Shown: one piece after another, positions 18,732 to 26,962 of the stretch | How the letters are laid out: every line of letters starts with the position of its first letter | Position numbering within the stretch: position 1 is the first letter of the stretch | DNA from: an uncultured Candidatus Melainabacteria bacterium | GTDB taxonomy: Bacteria; Cyanobacteriota; Vampirovibrionia; Gastranaerophilales; Gastranaerophilaceae | NCBI GenBank assembly: GCA_934757245.1 | Contig: CAKVLH010000008.1 | Location: forward strand, 18,244-82,243 | Length of the DNA stretch: 64,000 nucleotides | Reading direction: 5' to 3' | Translations under genes and position numbers: made by a program | Notes under the pieces: model-generated | Told to the model about the DNA's origin: nothing | Databases searched by the model: none | The model's input: the letters and a program-made list of their open reading frames with translations, nothing else

Positions 18732-19539
18732 TCAAAATCTCTTTTATTGCTAAATGTATGTATTTTGGTAAATCTGAAGCCAAAACGGAATATTCTGTAA
18801 GTTCGTCTGACGCAATTTCACCGCTTCTTGAATGCAAATAGACACCCAGTTTAGCGGATTCAAACAAATCCATTTTTTGTGCAACCAGTCCTGCAATTAT
18901 TCCGGCTAAAACATCTCCGGAGCCTGCTTTTGCAAGCGCAGAATTTCCATGTTCATTTTTATAAATTTTATCTTTTTGGCAAACAATAGTTCTATGCGTT
19001 TTTAAAATCGCAGTACAATTGTATTTTTCTGATAATTTTTTAGCACTACCCTCTATATCAGATAAAACATCCTCTAAATCTATATTTAAAAGTCTGGATG
19101 CTTCTAAAGGATGTGGAGTTATGATTGTATTTGGCGGTAATTCAATTTTATTTTTTGCAAGAATATTTAGCCCGTCAGCGTCTACAATTAAAGGAGTTTG
19201 TCCATTCTGAATTTTTGCTATAACATTTTCAAACAAATCAAACGATTTTTTATCTAAACCTAAACCGCAACCAACTAGAATAACCGAAAATTCATCCAGC
19301 TTTTCCAGTCCTTCTTCTCTAGTCAAATAAACAGCTTCCGGCAAGAGTGTAGAAACAGAATGAATAATATCAGACTCTGAAGCAAGTGCAACAAAGCCTG
19401 CACCGACTTTCAAAGGAGCAATTGTCGATAAATAAGATGCTCCGATATAATTCTTAGAACCTGCAAAATTCAAAACTTTGCCAAAAGTTCCTTTGTTAGA
19501 ATTTTGTTCTCTTGTTGGCATCTGAAAATTTTGCACCAT
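18721..19539 (-). CDS. nnrD: ADP-dependent NAD(P)H-hydrate dehydratase
   Basis: 272 residues from ATG 19539, chosen because TTGGAG lies 6 bases upstream; a 14-residue extension from 19581 lacks a ribosome site. It repairs hydrated NAD(P)H. Features of the YjeF C-terminal ribokinase-like domain are present: [19 protein letters not shown] near the start, [12 protein letters not shown] near 155, and [19 protein letters not shown] near 210, holding the catalytic Asp. No NnrE epimerase domain is fused. It is coupled to nth. Confidence 0.92.
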   Translation of the reverse strand: MVQNFQMPTREQNSNKGTFGKVLNFAGSKNYIGASYLSTIAPLKVGAGFVALASESDIIHSVSTLLPEAVYLTREEGLEKLDEFSVILVGCGLGLDKKSFDLFENVIAKIQNGQTPLIVDADGLNILAKNKIELPPNTIITPHPLEASRLLNIDLEDVLSDIEGSAKKLSEKYNCTAILKTHRTIVCQKDKIYKNEHGNSALAKAGSGDVLAGIIAGLVAQKMDLFESAKLGVYLHSRSGEIASDELTEYSVLASDLPKYIHLAIKEILNDR

Positions 19540-19646
19540 ATTCACTCCAATTAGAAATGCATTACAAAAATATATTAGCAAAAAAATAGGTTATGTAAAA
19601 TTTTAAAATTGTGCGCTATATGTCTATGACGACACTTCATTAATAC

Positions 19647-19675
19647 TTCACAATTTCCCAAAGTTAATATATAAT
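19647..19675 (+). promoter_or_regulatory. Housekeeping promoter that predicts a leaderless purB mRNA
   Basis: TTCACA (19647-19652), a 17-base spacer and a perfect TATAAT (19670-19675). The -10 ends 6 bases before the ATG at 19682, so transcription should begin at or next to the A of the start codon. No Shine-Dalgarno is present. Confidence 0.75.
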
Positions 19676-19681
19676 AATCTT

Positions 19682-20974
19682 ATGATAGATAGATATTCAC
19701 GAGAAGAAATTAAGCGTATTTGGGAGTTACAGGCGAAGTTTGAATATTATTTGAAAGTTGAACTTGCGGTTTGTGATGCTTACGCAAAATTAGGAAAAAT
19801 ACCCGCAAAAAATTTAGAAGAAATTAAAACAAAAGCTTCTTTTACATTAGATAGAATTGATGAAGTTGAGCGTGAAGTACGCCATGATGTAATTGCGTTT
19901 TTAACAGCTGTAAATGAATCAGTCGGAGTTGAAAATGCAAAATACATCCACATGGGCTTAACCAGCTCGGATGTTATTGATACTGCATTCGCTTTGCAAA
20001 TTAAAGATAGTGCAAAATTTATAAATATTGAATTGGATAAACTTATTGAAACGGTTAGGAATTCCGCTTTTAAATATAAAAATACGGTTTGTATGGGACG
20101 TTCACATGGCGTGCATGCTGAAGTTACAACTTTCGGGTTTAAATTATTAACTTGGCTTGATGCTTTAACTAGAGCAAAAGAAAGTTTTAATTTTGCATTA
20201 AATGAAATTGAAGTCGGACAAATTTCAGGACCTGTCGGAACTTACAGCAATGTGCCGATTGAAATTGAAGCCTTAACTTGTGAAGAATTAGGCTTAGCGC
20301 CTGCAAAAATTTCTACTCAAATCATATCAAGAGACAGGCATGCAAAATTCTTTTCTGAGTTGGCATTAATTGCGTCTTTGATTGAACAGTTTGCAACAGA
20401 GATTCGACATTTGCAAAAAACAGAAGTGCGGGAGGTTGAGGAAGGTTTTGGAAAAAATCAAAAAGGTTCTTCGGCTATGCCACACAAAAAGAATCCTGTT
20501 TTGTGCGAAAATTTGTGCGGATTAGCGCGTGTTGTGCGCTCAGATATGGTTGCCGCATTTGAAAACATTAATCTTTGGCATGAAAGAGATATATCGCATA
20601 GTTCTGCAGAGCGCATAATATTTCCGGACGCATTAATATTAGTTGATTTTATGTTGCATCGTTTTAATGGCGTAGTGGAAAATCTTGTTGTGCATGAAGA
20701 TAACATGCTCAAAAATACACAGCTTTATGGCGGTATTGTTTATTCTCAAAAGGTTTTGTTAAAGCTTGTAGAGAAAGGTTTATCAAGAGAAGAAGCTTAC
20801 AGAATTGTACAAAAACATGCACTTGACGCTTTAAACGGTGGCGGAGATTTCAAAAAAGCATTGTTTATGGATGAAAAAGTTACCGCATTGCTTTCTAATG
20901 AAGAAATCGAAGCTTGTTTTGATGTGCGAGATTATTTAAAGAATATAGATAAAGTTTTTGAGCGATTTAACTAA
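19682..20974 (+). CDS. purB: Adenylosuccinate lyase
   Basis: 430 residues, normal length for the short bacterial form. It acts twice in purine synthesis, on SAICAR and on adenylosuccinate. The fumarase/aspartase signature GSSAMPHKKNP is at about residue 260. The catalytic regions GRSHGVHAEVTTFG (about 140) and MGLTSSDVIDTA (about 88) are present. The promoter places the start codon at or beside the transcription start, so translation is probably leaderless. It is monocistronic here. Confidence 0.97.
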   Translation: MIDRYSREEIKRIWELQAKFEYYLKVELAVCDAYAKLGKIPAKNLEEIKTKASFTLDRIDEVEREVRHDVIAFLTAVNESVGVENAKYIHMGLTSSDVIDTAFALQIKDSAKFINIELDKLIETVRNSAFKYKNTVCMGRSHGVHAEVTTFGFKLLTWLDALTRAKESFNFALNEIEVGQISGPVGTYSNVPIEIEALTCEELGLAPAKISTQIISRDRHAKFFSELALIASLIEQFATEIRHLQKTEVREVEEGFGKNQKGSSAMPHKKNPVLCENLCGLARVVRSDMVAAFENINLWHERDISHSSAERIIFPDALILVDFMLHRFNGVVENLVVHEDNMLKNTQLYGGIVYSQKVLLKLVEKGLSREEAYRIVQKHALDALNGGGDFKKALFMDEKVTALLSNEEIEACFDVRDYLKNIDKVFERFN

Positions 20975-21071
20975 TTCTTTATATCTTGCAGTTATAAACA
21001 AGCTGGATTGCATCGTTGCCCAATTTAACTGTACTTGCTTTTATATTGAGAAGTATGTTTTTTAGTTTTCG

Positions 21072-22649
21072 TTACACGCCAATTTGAGGTTTTTTACGAG
21101 CTTGTTTGTGTTCTTTAAATTCAGCAGTTACATCTACCAACATATTTTCTATATCCAACTTATCAGCTAATGCTTTTGGAATATAAACCTCTCCATAAAG
21201 TTTATTCGGATCTGTCAGTAAGAAATATCCTCTGTTATATGCTTTTTTATTTGCATTTTTAAACATTTCTTGATCGGCAGAGTCTGTGATTCCTAATCGT
21301 TTCATTGTATCATCAAAGGTTTCACCTTGTTTCGGACTGACTTTGAAGTCCCCATCTGAAGTTTTTTGAGCACGCTTATCACTGAATTCTTCAGGTCCCC
21401 AATAGCATTTAGAACCGTCTTTGTTTGGAACCTCTCTATATTTTAATTTTCCATCGTTACCATATGTGTATTCGTCAACTTCATCTTCAGCGTATGTTAT
21501 ACTCAATATTCGACCACACTTGTCATATTCTTTTATAAACCCATCGCTACGGTTATATGTATAACCGCCATCTTCATGGTATTCGAATGTATCTGTTGTT
21601 CCATCATGCGATTTTACACGCAATAGTCTGCCATTCTTGTCATATTCACAATACTCTTGAACGGCACCTGTGTTATCGCCATAACCATATAGACATGTAT
21701 AACTGCCGTCTTCGTTGTATTTGGTTTCAAAAGGTAAATCACCATCATACGATGTTCCACGCAATAGTCTGTTATTCTTGTCGTATTCCCAAATATTACC
21801 ATTACTATATTGATGGGTATAACTACCGTCTGCATTGTATTCGTTTTTATATGTCAGTCCGTTTTGCATATATTCATCTACATAAGTTATCCCGTATGGC
21901 AAAGTTCCACGCAATAATCTGTTATTATTGTCGTATTCTTGAATTTCTCCATTGTTACATTTACGGACATAACTGCCATCTTCCTTGTATTCGTTTTCAT
22001 AAGTTATTCCGTTAGGGCTTGTTCCACTTATCCACTTCCCATTTTTATCAAAATTTCGAATACTTCCATCTTCATACGTATCAGTGTAACCTTCATCTGC
22101 ATTATAGGTTCTTTGGTAATTTCCTACTTCATTTTTACCGCCGGAAATTCTATTATCGGCACCTTTCATCACAGTATTATTATTTTTATCTTGAATAGTA
22201 GTTCCAACAAGAGTTCCATTTTCATTATTGTGTCTTTCTATAACAGTATTGTCTTCTGCATCAGGTTTATACTTGATTACAATTTCATCAGGATTTTCAG
22301 CATTTCTTGTTTGGTATTCGATATTAACTCCTGCTTGTTTTACGGTACTCAAGAAATTAAACAAATCTTCTACCTTAAATCCTTTTAATCCTAGTGATTT
22401 AATCAACTTTCTAGCTTCTCTGTTGCTTAAATTTGTCGCATCACCGTCTTTTGCTGCAGCTTCTTGTACTTTTGCATTCAAGGCATCAATTTCTTTTTGC
22501 TCCAATATATTGTTACCATCATCGAGTGCTTCAAAAATACTGCGCATTTTTTCATCTTTAATATCTTCTTTTTTTATTCCACCTTTTAAATCATTAGATG
22601 CAATTTGTTGTGCATCTTTGCCTTTACCTAAAGTTAAGTCATAATTCAT
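21072..22649 (-). CDS. YD-type repeat protein with degenerate EF-hand and LysM-like C-terminus
   Basis: 525 residues. Residues 37-57 resemble an EF-hand shortened by one residue (EALDDGNNILEQKEID). Residues 170-410 hold about ten units of 20-26 residues with the pattern Y-N-x-D-G-S-Y-T ... Y-D-K-N-G-R-L-L, typical of MORN/YD or toxin-type beta repeats. Residues 433-500 resemble LysM (QGETFDDTMKRLGI ... NANK ... YIPKAL), a peptidoglycan-binding fold. There is no Sec signal. A FliA-consensus promoter lies upstream (22689-22715). A cell-wall-associated, flagellum-co-regulated protein is a reasonable inference. Confidence 0.8.
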   Translation of the reverse strand: MNYDLTLGKGKDAQQIASNDLKGGIKKEDIKDEKMRSIFEALDDGNNILEQKEIDALNAKVQEAAAKDGDATNLSNREARKLIKSLGLKGFKVEDLFNFLSTVKQAGVNIEYQTRNAENPDEIVIKYKPDAEDNTVIERHNNENGTLVGTTIQDKNNNTVMKGADNRISGGKNEVGNYQRTYNADEGYTDTYEDGSIRNFDKNGKWISGTSPNGITYENEYKEDGSYVRKCNNGEIQEYDNNNRLLRGTLPYGITYVDEYMQNGLTYKNEYNADGSYTHQYSNGNIWEYDKNNRLLRGTSYDGDLPFETKYNEDGSYTCLYGYGDNTGAVQEYCEYDKNGRLLRVKSHDGTTDTFEYHEDGGYTYNRSDGFIKEYDKCGRILSITYAEDEVDEYTYGNDGKLKYREVPNKDGSKCYWGPEEFSDKRAQKTSDGDFKVSPKQGETFDDTMKRLGITDSADQEMFKNANKKAYNRGYFLLTDPNKLYGEVYIPKALADKLDIENMLVDVTAEFKEHKQARKKPQIGV

Positions 22650-22688
22650 AATAATCCTTTCAATATTTAATTCATTCAGATATTATGT

Positions 22689-22715
22689 TTATCGGCAATT
22701 TTTATAAAAACTTTA
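22689..22715 (-). promoter_or_regulatory. Perfect-consensus sigma28 (FliA) promoter
   Basis: On the minus strand TAAAGTTT (22715-22708), 11 bases, then GCCGATAA (22696-22689): identical to the FliA consensus at all 16 positions. It sits 39 bases upstream of the YD-repeat gene start at 22649. Confidence 0.88.
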
Positions 22716-22898
22716 GTGAAATACAAAAGAATATGAGTATTTTTATTGCCAATAATACCACTACGACTGCTTTATGCCAATTGTAACAATTTCTACAAAA
22801 CCTTAACAAAGGAAAATATATTGTAAATATTATTACAAACTCTTAACAAAATAGGTTTAAGGATAGTAGAGAAACATGTAAATTCTATAAAATTAAGC

Positions 22899-23001
22899 AA
22901 AAAAAAAGAGTCTTGAATGACTCTAAAAACTTTAAATGTGTGAAGTGTAGTATATATGTATTGTGTAAATCTATTTAATATCCTTATATATATAAAGTAT
23001 T
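22899..23001 (-). ncRNA. Candidate small RNA with promoter motif and terminator
   Basis: In the gap 22650-23139, the minus strand has the promoter-like block AATACTTTATATATATAAGGA (complement of 22981-23001, split here as AATACTTTATAT and ATATAAGGA), shared with upstream regions at 51925 and 60793. About 60 bases later comes a perfect 6-bp stem AGAGTC/GACTCT (22924-22919 / 22912-22907) and a T-run (22907-22899). No open frame with a start site lies between. A transcript of about 70-80 nt is predicted. The rest of the gap holds only the sigma28 promoter. Confidence 0.5.
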
Positions 23002-23139
23002 TTGCTTTTAAAGAATTGCTCAATAAAAAATCTTTTGTTACAATTCTTTACAATTATTCATGCCTTATCTAATGCAGAATCATCGTTAACTACTGTCTAA
23101 GGTAATTCTACTATTTCCTATACACTTCGTTAGCAACAG

Positions 23140-23970
23140 TTATGCTTTTAAAATAATAACTATTGCGCCAATTGCCATTATGATTGAACCGACAAGTTTT
23201 TCTTTAAAATTTTTCTCTTGAAAAATATTTGCGCCTAAAAATACGCTTAAAATAGTTGAAAGTTGAAATAATGCAAGAGCGTATGATACGTTCATATTTG
23301 CAAATACGTAGTTTGTAGAATATTGCATTATACCTACAAATAAGACTAACAAAAGCTGTGCTTTAATTGATTTTATTATAGGTTTATGTTTTGCAAAGCT
23401 CATGAATAAGGATGAAAAAATTAATCCTGAAAAACACCATAAGAAAAATGTATTAGCTACGCCGGATAAAAGAATTACTTTTTTTATAAAAATAGCTTCT
23501 GTACCGGAAAATATTAAAGCCAAAACTCTATAAATAATTGCTCTTGTACTGACTTTAGCTACTGAATTGTGTCCCAATATAAAATATGTTCCACCGATAA
23601 TTAGAAAAATTCCCAGTAGTGCAAAAACAGATGGAATTTCTTTCAAATAAATAAATCCAATAATCATCGCAACGATTGGTTTATACGAATTTATTGGTGC
23701 GATTGCTGATAAATCGCCAAGTGATAGGGCTTTGATTATAAAATAATTTCCAATTGCACCCAAGAAACCCATTATTAAAACATTGAAAAGAATTTCAGAA
23801 GAGAATGCAATTTTGTTTAAGAAACAAAATCCTATAATTGATAATCCCAAATACGTATAAAAATTAACAACTGAAGATTTTTGTCCTTTATTAGTTAATA
23901 TTTTCTGAAAAACATTCAGATAGGAGTTTGATATAATTCTTGTTAAAATTCCTGCGCAAGTCAATAACAT
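23140..23970 (-). CDS. EamA/DMT-family membrane transporter
   Basis: 276 residues with about ten hydrophobic helices arranged as two EamA halves (about 1-130 and 140-275), the drug/metabolite transporter fold of inner-membrane exporters. The first half carries the usual SLGDLSAIAPINSYKPIVAMIIG and the second ALALFQLSTILSVFLGANIFQEK. The substrate is not predictable. A TATAAT ends 6 bases before ATG and there is no Shine-Dalgarno, so its mRNA may be leaderless. The 597-aa gene ends 18 bases upstream. Confidence 0.88.
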   Translation of the reverse strand: MLLTCAGILTRIISNSYLNVFQKILTNKGQKSSVVNFYTYLGLSIIGFCFLNKIAFSSEILFNVLIMGFLGAIGNYFIIKALSLGDLSAIAPINSYKPIVAMIIGFIYLKEIPSVFALLGIFLIIGGTYFILGHNSVAKVSTRAIIYRVLALIFSGTEAIFIKKVILLSGVANTFFLWCFSGLIFSSLFMSFAKHKPIIKSIKAQLLLVLFVGIMQYSTNYVFANMNVSYALALFQLSTILSVFLGANIFQEKNFKEKLVGSIIMAIGAIVIILKA

Positions 23971-23988
23971 AGAATTATTATACTATAA

Positions 23989-25782
23989 CTACTTTGATTC
24001 GCTTTGAGTTTTTTGTTCGTTTTCAGAACCTGTAATCTCTGTTTGTGCAGATTGATTTAGTTGCGCATCAATTGCATTTAATTCATTTACATCTTTACAA
24101 TCATTGATAGCTTTTTCTTCCTGTTCTAATTGTGTAGTTTGCAAATCTAAGTTTCTAATAGTTTCATCATATTGGTCTGATGCAATTTCTTGACCATAAC
24201 CAATTGGTATTGTGTAAACAGGGTCAAATATTTGTATTGCTTTAGGTGCTGTGCTTGCAGGATGTGTAATCAAAGTGTTGAAAGTTGAACCATTCTTGCC
24301 ACCAATTGCAAGTTGATATTTGTTTTTTCTCCAAGTTGTTGGTTTCAACAAAGATTTTTCTACATCTTTAGTTGATACGTATTTATTTAAAATTCTCTTG
24401 TTATCATCAGGAGTTTTTGCCAAGTATCGCATACGTCTTTCTCTTGTTCTGATTAATCGTTTCAATGCATAATTATAACGTTTTTGTTGTTCTAATAACT
24501 GTTTTGCATAGAAATTATTTAGACTATTGTCGTTTTTAATTGTGTTAATAGCTTTAGTACCAGAATTTTCTTGATATAATTTATCATATTCTGTTTTATT
24601 TTTTACATTTGAATCAAAGAATTTAGCAGTTTCTCCCTGATTATTTTTTAAAAATGTTCTTTCTTTTTGTAAATGAGCTAATAATTGAGCATCACTTTCT
24701 GATAACGAACCATTTACATTTTTATAATCTTTTAATTCTTTAATTTTCGAATCTACAGCTTTTAGCCTATTATTGGTAAATTCTTTCAAATCTTTACTTT
24801 GCATTTGTTCCTGATTTGTATAATTATTAATATTTTTTATTTTAGCTCCTGTTGCTTGGAAGAATTTAGTTATACCCCATTTGCCTGATTGAGCGGCAAT
24901 TAATGCTCTATCAGCTTTCATAGCTTCACCGGTTGCACGCCAAGCATTGACAGTTACATCACGACCGAATTGAGATGTAGATTGAAGTGCTTTTCCTGCA
25001 ACACTTGTTCTTTCAGCGGCTACAGATGCGCTTGAACTTGAAACGCCTTTGCCTATAGCTCGCAAGCCAAACGCAGAGGTAATCCCGGTAAATAAACCTG
25101 TTATTATTTCTTGTTGCGCATTATCGATTGCTTCATCATCACTATCGCTTGCTTTGTTTAGGTTATATATTCCTTTTACGGCTCCATAAGTACCCATTGC
25201 AACACCGGTTGTAGCCAATGTATATCCAATAAATGGACCTACGTACGGAATACAACATGCTCCAACTGCAAGTGCTGTTATACCTACATTTTTAAGGCAT
25301 TTTTTCCAGTTCCATTTGCCGTCTTTTTCAATACCAACTAAGTTTTTACCTATATTTACAACTGCAGAACCTGCATTCGAACACCATCTTCCGACTTTAC
25401 CCCAGAATCCTAGTTTTTTATATGGAGTTCTAACAGAAGACGAACCGTCTGATTTTTTTGCTTTTTCAACTTGTGCTTTCGTTTGTTTTGTTGCTTCAAG
25501 TTTTTTACTTATATCTAATTCATTTATCTTATCTTGCTTTAATTTGTTTAAATCAATAATTGATTGTTGCTCATTGGCTTTTTGTGCAGCAGCTTTTTGT
25601 TCTTCTTCTCTACGTTTAAGATGTTCTTCAAATGTCATTTCTTTATTTGAAGTATTACCGGAAGATGTTGAAAAATTGTTCCAAATATTTCCGTAGTCAA
25701 AAGCAAGCGGAGTAGTGAAATTATTAAAATCTTGAGCTTGCCACATAGGCATATTCCAATTTTGAGAAATTTCTAATCCCAT
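23989..25782 (-). CDS. Large hypothetical protein with central hydrophobic segments
   Basis: 597 residues. Residues 50-125 are a charged coiled-coil-like region (EEHLKRREEEQKAAAQKANEQ). Residues 165-205 (VGITALAVGACCIPYVGPFIGY) and about 228-243 are hydrophobic with GxxxG patterns. The remaining two thirds is helical and K/N/Q-rich, with an acidic end. There is no signal peptide. The N-terminus is W/N/F-rich (MGLEISQNWNMPMW). The layout, soluble coiled coil plus an internal hydrophobic hairpin, recalls the 697-aa and 329-aa proteins. The family is not recognised. A promoter-like TTATATAAAG block lies about 25 bases upstream. Confidence 0.75.
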   Translation of the reverse strand: MGLEISQNWNMPMWQAQDFNNFTTPLAFDYGNIWNNFSTSSGNTSNKEMTFEEHLKRREEEQKAAAQKANEQQSIIDLNKLKQDKINELDISKKLEATKQTKAQVEKAKKSDGSSSVRTPYKKLGFWGKVGRWCSNAGSAVVNIGKNLVGIEKDGKWNWKKCLKNVGITALAVGACCIPYVGPFIGYTLATTGVAMGTYGAVKGIYNLNKASDSDDEAIDNAQQEIITGLFTGITSAFGLRAIGKGVSSSSASVAAERTSVAGKALQSTSQFGRDVTVNAWRATGEAMKADRALIAAQSGKWGITKFFQATGAKIKNINNYTNQEQMQSKDLKEFTNNRLKAVDSKIKELKDYKNVNGSLSESDAQLLAHLQKERTFLKNNQGETAKFFDSNVKNKTEYDKLYQENSGTKAINTIKNDNSLNNFYAKQLLEQQKRYNYALKRLIRTRERRMRYLAKTPDDNKRILNKYVSTKDVEKSLLKPTTWRKNKYQLAIGGKNGSTFNTLITHPASTAPKAIQIFDPVYTIPIGYGQEIASDQYDETIRNLDLQTTQLEQEEKAINDCKDVNELNAIDAQLNQSAQTEITGSENEQKTQSESK

Positions 25783-25905
25783 ATTAATATCCTAAATTTA
25801 ATATCCCTTACTTATATAAAGTTTCCATGCCGGAAAAAATTGACTTTTTTATTTACAAATATTTACAATTACCGTTTGAAGCTATGTTTTTGTTATACTT
25901 GAGTA

Positions 25906-26805
25906 ATGAAGAAGTGTGGATTTGTAGCAATATTAGGGCGTCCTAATGTTGGTAAATCTACTCTTTTGAACCAGATTTTAGGGCAAAAGATAGTAATTAC
26001 AACAGACAAGGCGCAAACAACAAGAAAACGTATCAAAGGGATTTTAACAGAAGGAAGAGGACAAATTATTTTTGTTGATACTCCCGGAGTTCATAGACCT
26101 TTGAATAAGCTTGGCGAATTTTTGCTAGATGAAGCAAAGGTTGCAGTACCTGATGCTGATTTAGTGTTGTTTTTAGTTGACGGTTCAGAACCGGCCGGAA
26201 AAGGCGACAAGTGGATAGTTGAAAATATTTTAAAACAAAGTAAAATTCCTGTAGTGCTTGTTATGAATAAAGTAGATAAAATCAAAAAAACAGAAAAAGT
26301 TGAAGAAAATTTAATTTCTTACAAAACTTTGTTTGATGAAAACATTCCTGTTGTAAGAATTTCCGCAAAAACAGGTAGAAACAAAGATACGCTTCTTTCT
26401 AATATCTTCAAAAAACTTCCTGAAGGAGAATACTTATATCCAGAAGATGTTGTTACAGAAGAAAATATGCGCTCAGTTGCAGAAGAAATTATCAGAGAAA
26501 AAGTGCTTTTGAATACGCAGGATGAAATTCCGCATTCTGTAGCTATCAAGGTTGAAAAGTACGAAGAAAAAGAAGATATTGATAGAATTTACGCAACAAT
26601 ATTTTGTGAGCAAAAGAGTCAGAAGGGAATTCTGATTGGAAAAGGCGGGAATTTGCTTAAAAAAATCGGAACTGACGCTCGATTAGAATTAGAAAATATT
26701 GTTGAAAAGAAAGTTTTTCTAGGCTTAGAGGTAAAGGTAGAAAAGGATTGGAGAAAGAAAGATAAAATTCTAAAGAATTTTGGTTATAAATCTGAAAAAG
26801 AATAG
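25906..26805 (+). CDS. era: GTPase Era
   Basis: 299 residues. It binds the 3' end of 16S rRNA in 30S assembly. G1 GRPNVGKST (11-19), G3 DTPGVH (about 60), G4 NKVD (about 122), and a C-terminal KH domain with GILIGKGGNLLKKIG near 245 are all present. Upstream a TGn-extended -10 (TATACT, 25894-25899) ends 6 bases before ATG and there is no Shine-Dalgarno, so it is a leaderless candidate. Confidence 0.97.
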   Translation: MKKCGFVAILGRPNVGKSTLLNQILGQKIVITTDKAQTTRKRIKGILTEGRGQIIFVDTPGVHRPLNKLGEFLLDEAKVAVPDADLVLFLVDGSEPAGKGDKWIVENILKQSKIPVVLVMNKVDKIKKTEKVEENLISYKTLFDENIPVVRISAKTGRNKDTLLSNIFKKLPEGEYLYPEDVVTEENMRSVAEEIIREKVLLNTQDEIPHSVAIKVEKYEEKEDIDRIYATIFCEQKSQKGILIGKGGNLLKKIGTDARLELENIVEKKVFLGLEVKVEKDWRKKDKILKNFGYKSEKE

Positions 26806-26834
26806 CAAATTATTTTTTTACAGTTTTTTACACT

Positions 26835-26928
26835 AGTAAGCCCTCTACGAGTGAGAGGGTAGAATTTCAAGTTGAGCCTTGCGAAACTTAGAAATTCGGG
26901 TGAGGGTTTATCCCCCCCCCCAAAAAAA
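26835..26928. repeat. GC-rich palindromic repeat ending in a 10-C homopolymer
   Basis: AGCCCTCTACGAGTGAGAGGG and GGGTGAGGGTTTAT are words of the dispersed repeat family. They are followed by ten C (26912-26921) and seven A. The C-tract is 41 bases upstream of the GH13 start codon, between era and the GH13 gene. Confidence 0.6.
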
Positions 26929-26962
26929 CAAAAAAATAATAAGTGTGTATTAGGAGATAAAA

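Noticed and set aside
21557..22388. Plus-strand open frames opposite the YD-repeat gene
   Set aside because: Their periodic His/Cys/Tyr composition mirrors the repeats of the gene on the other strand, and none has a ribosome site.
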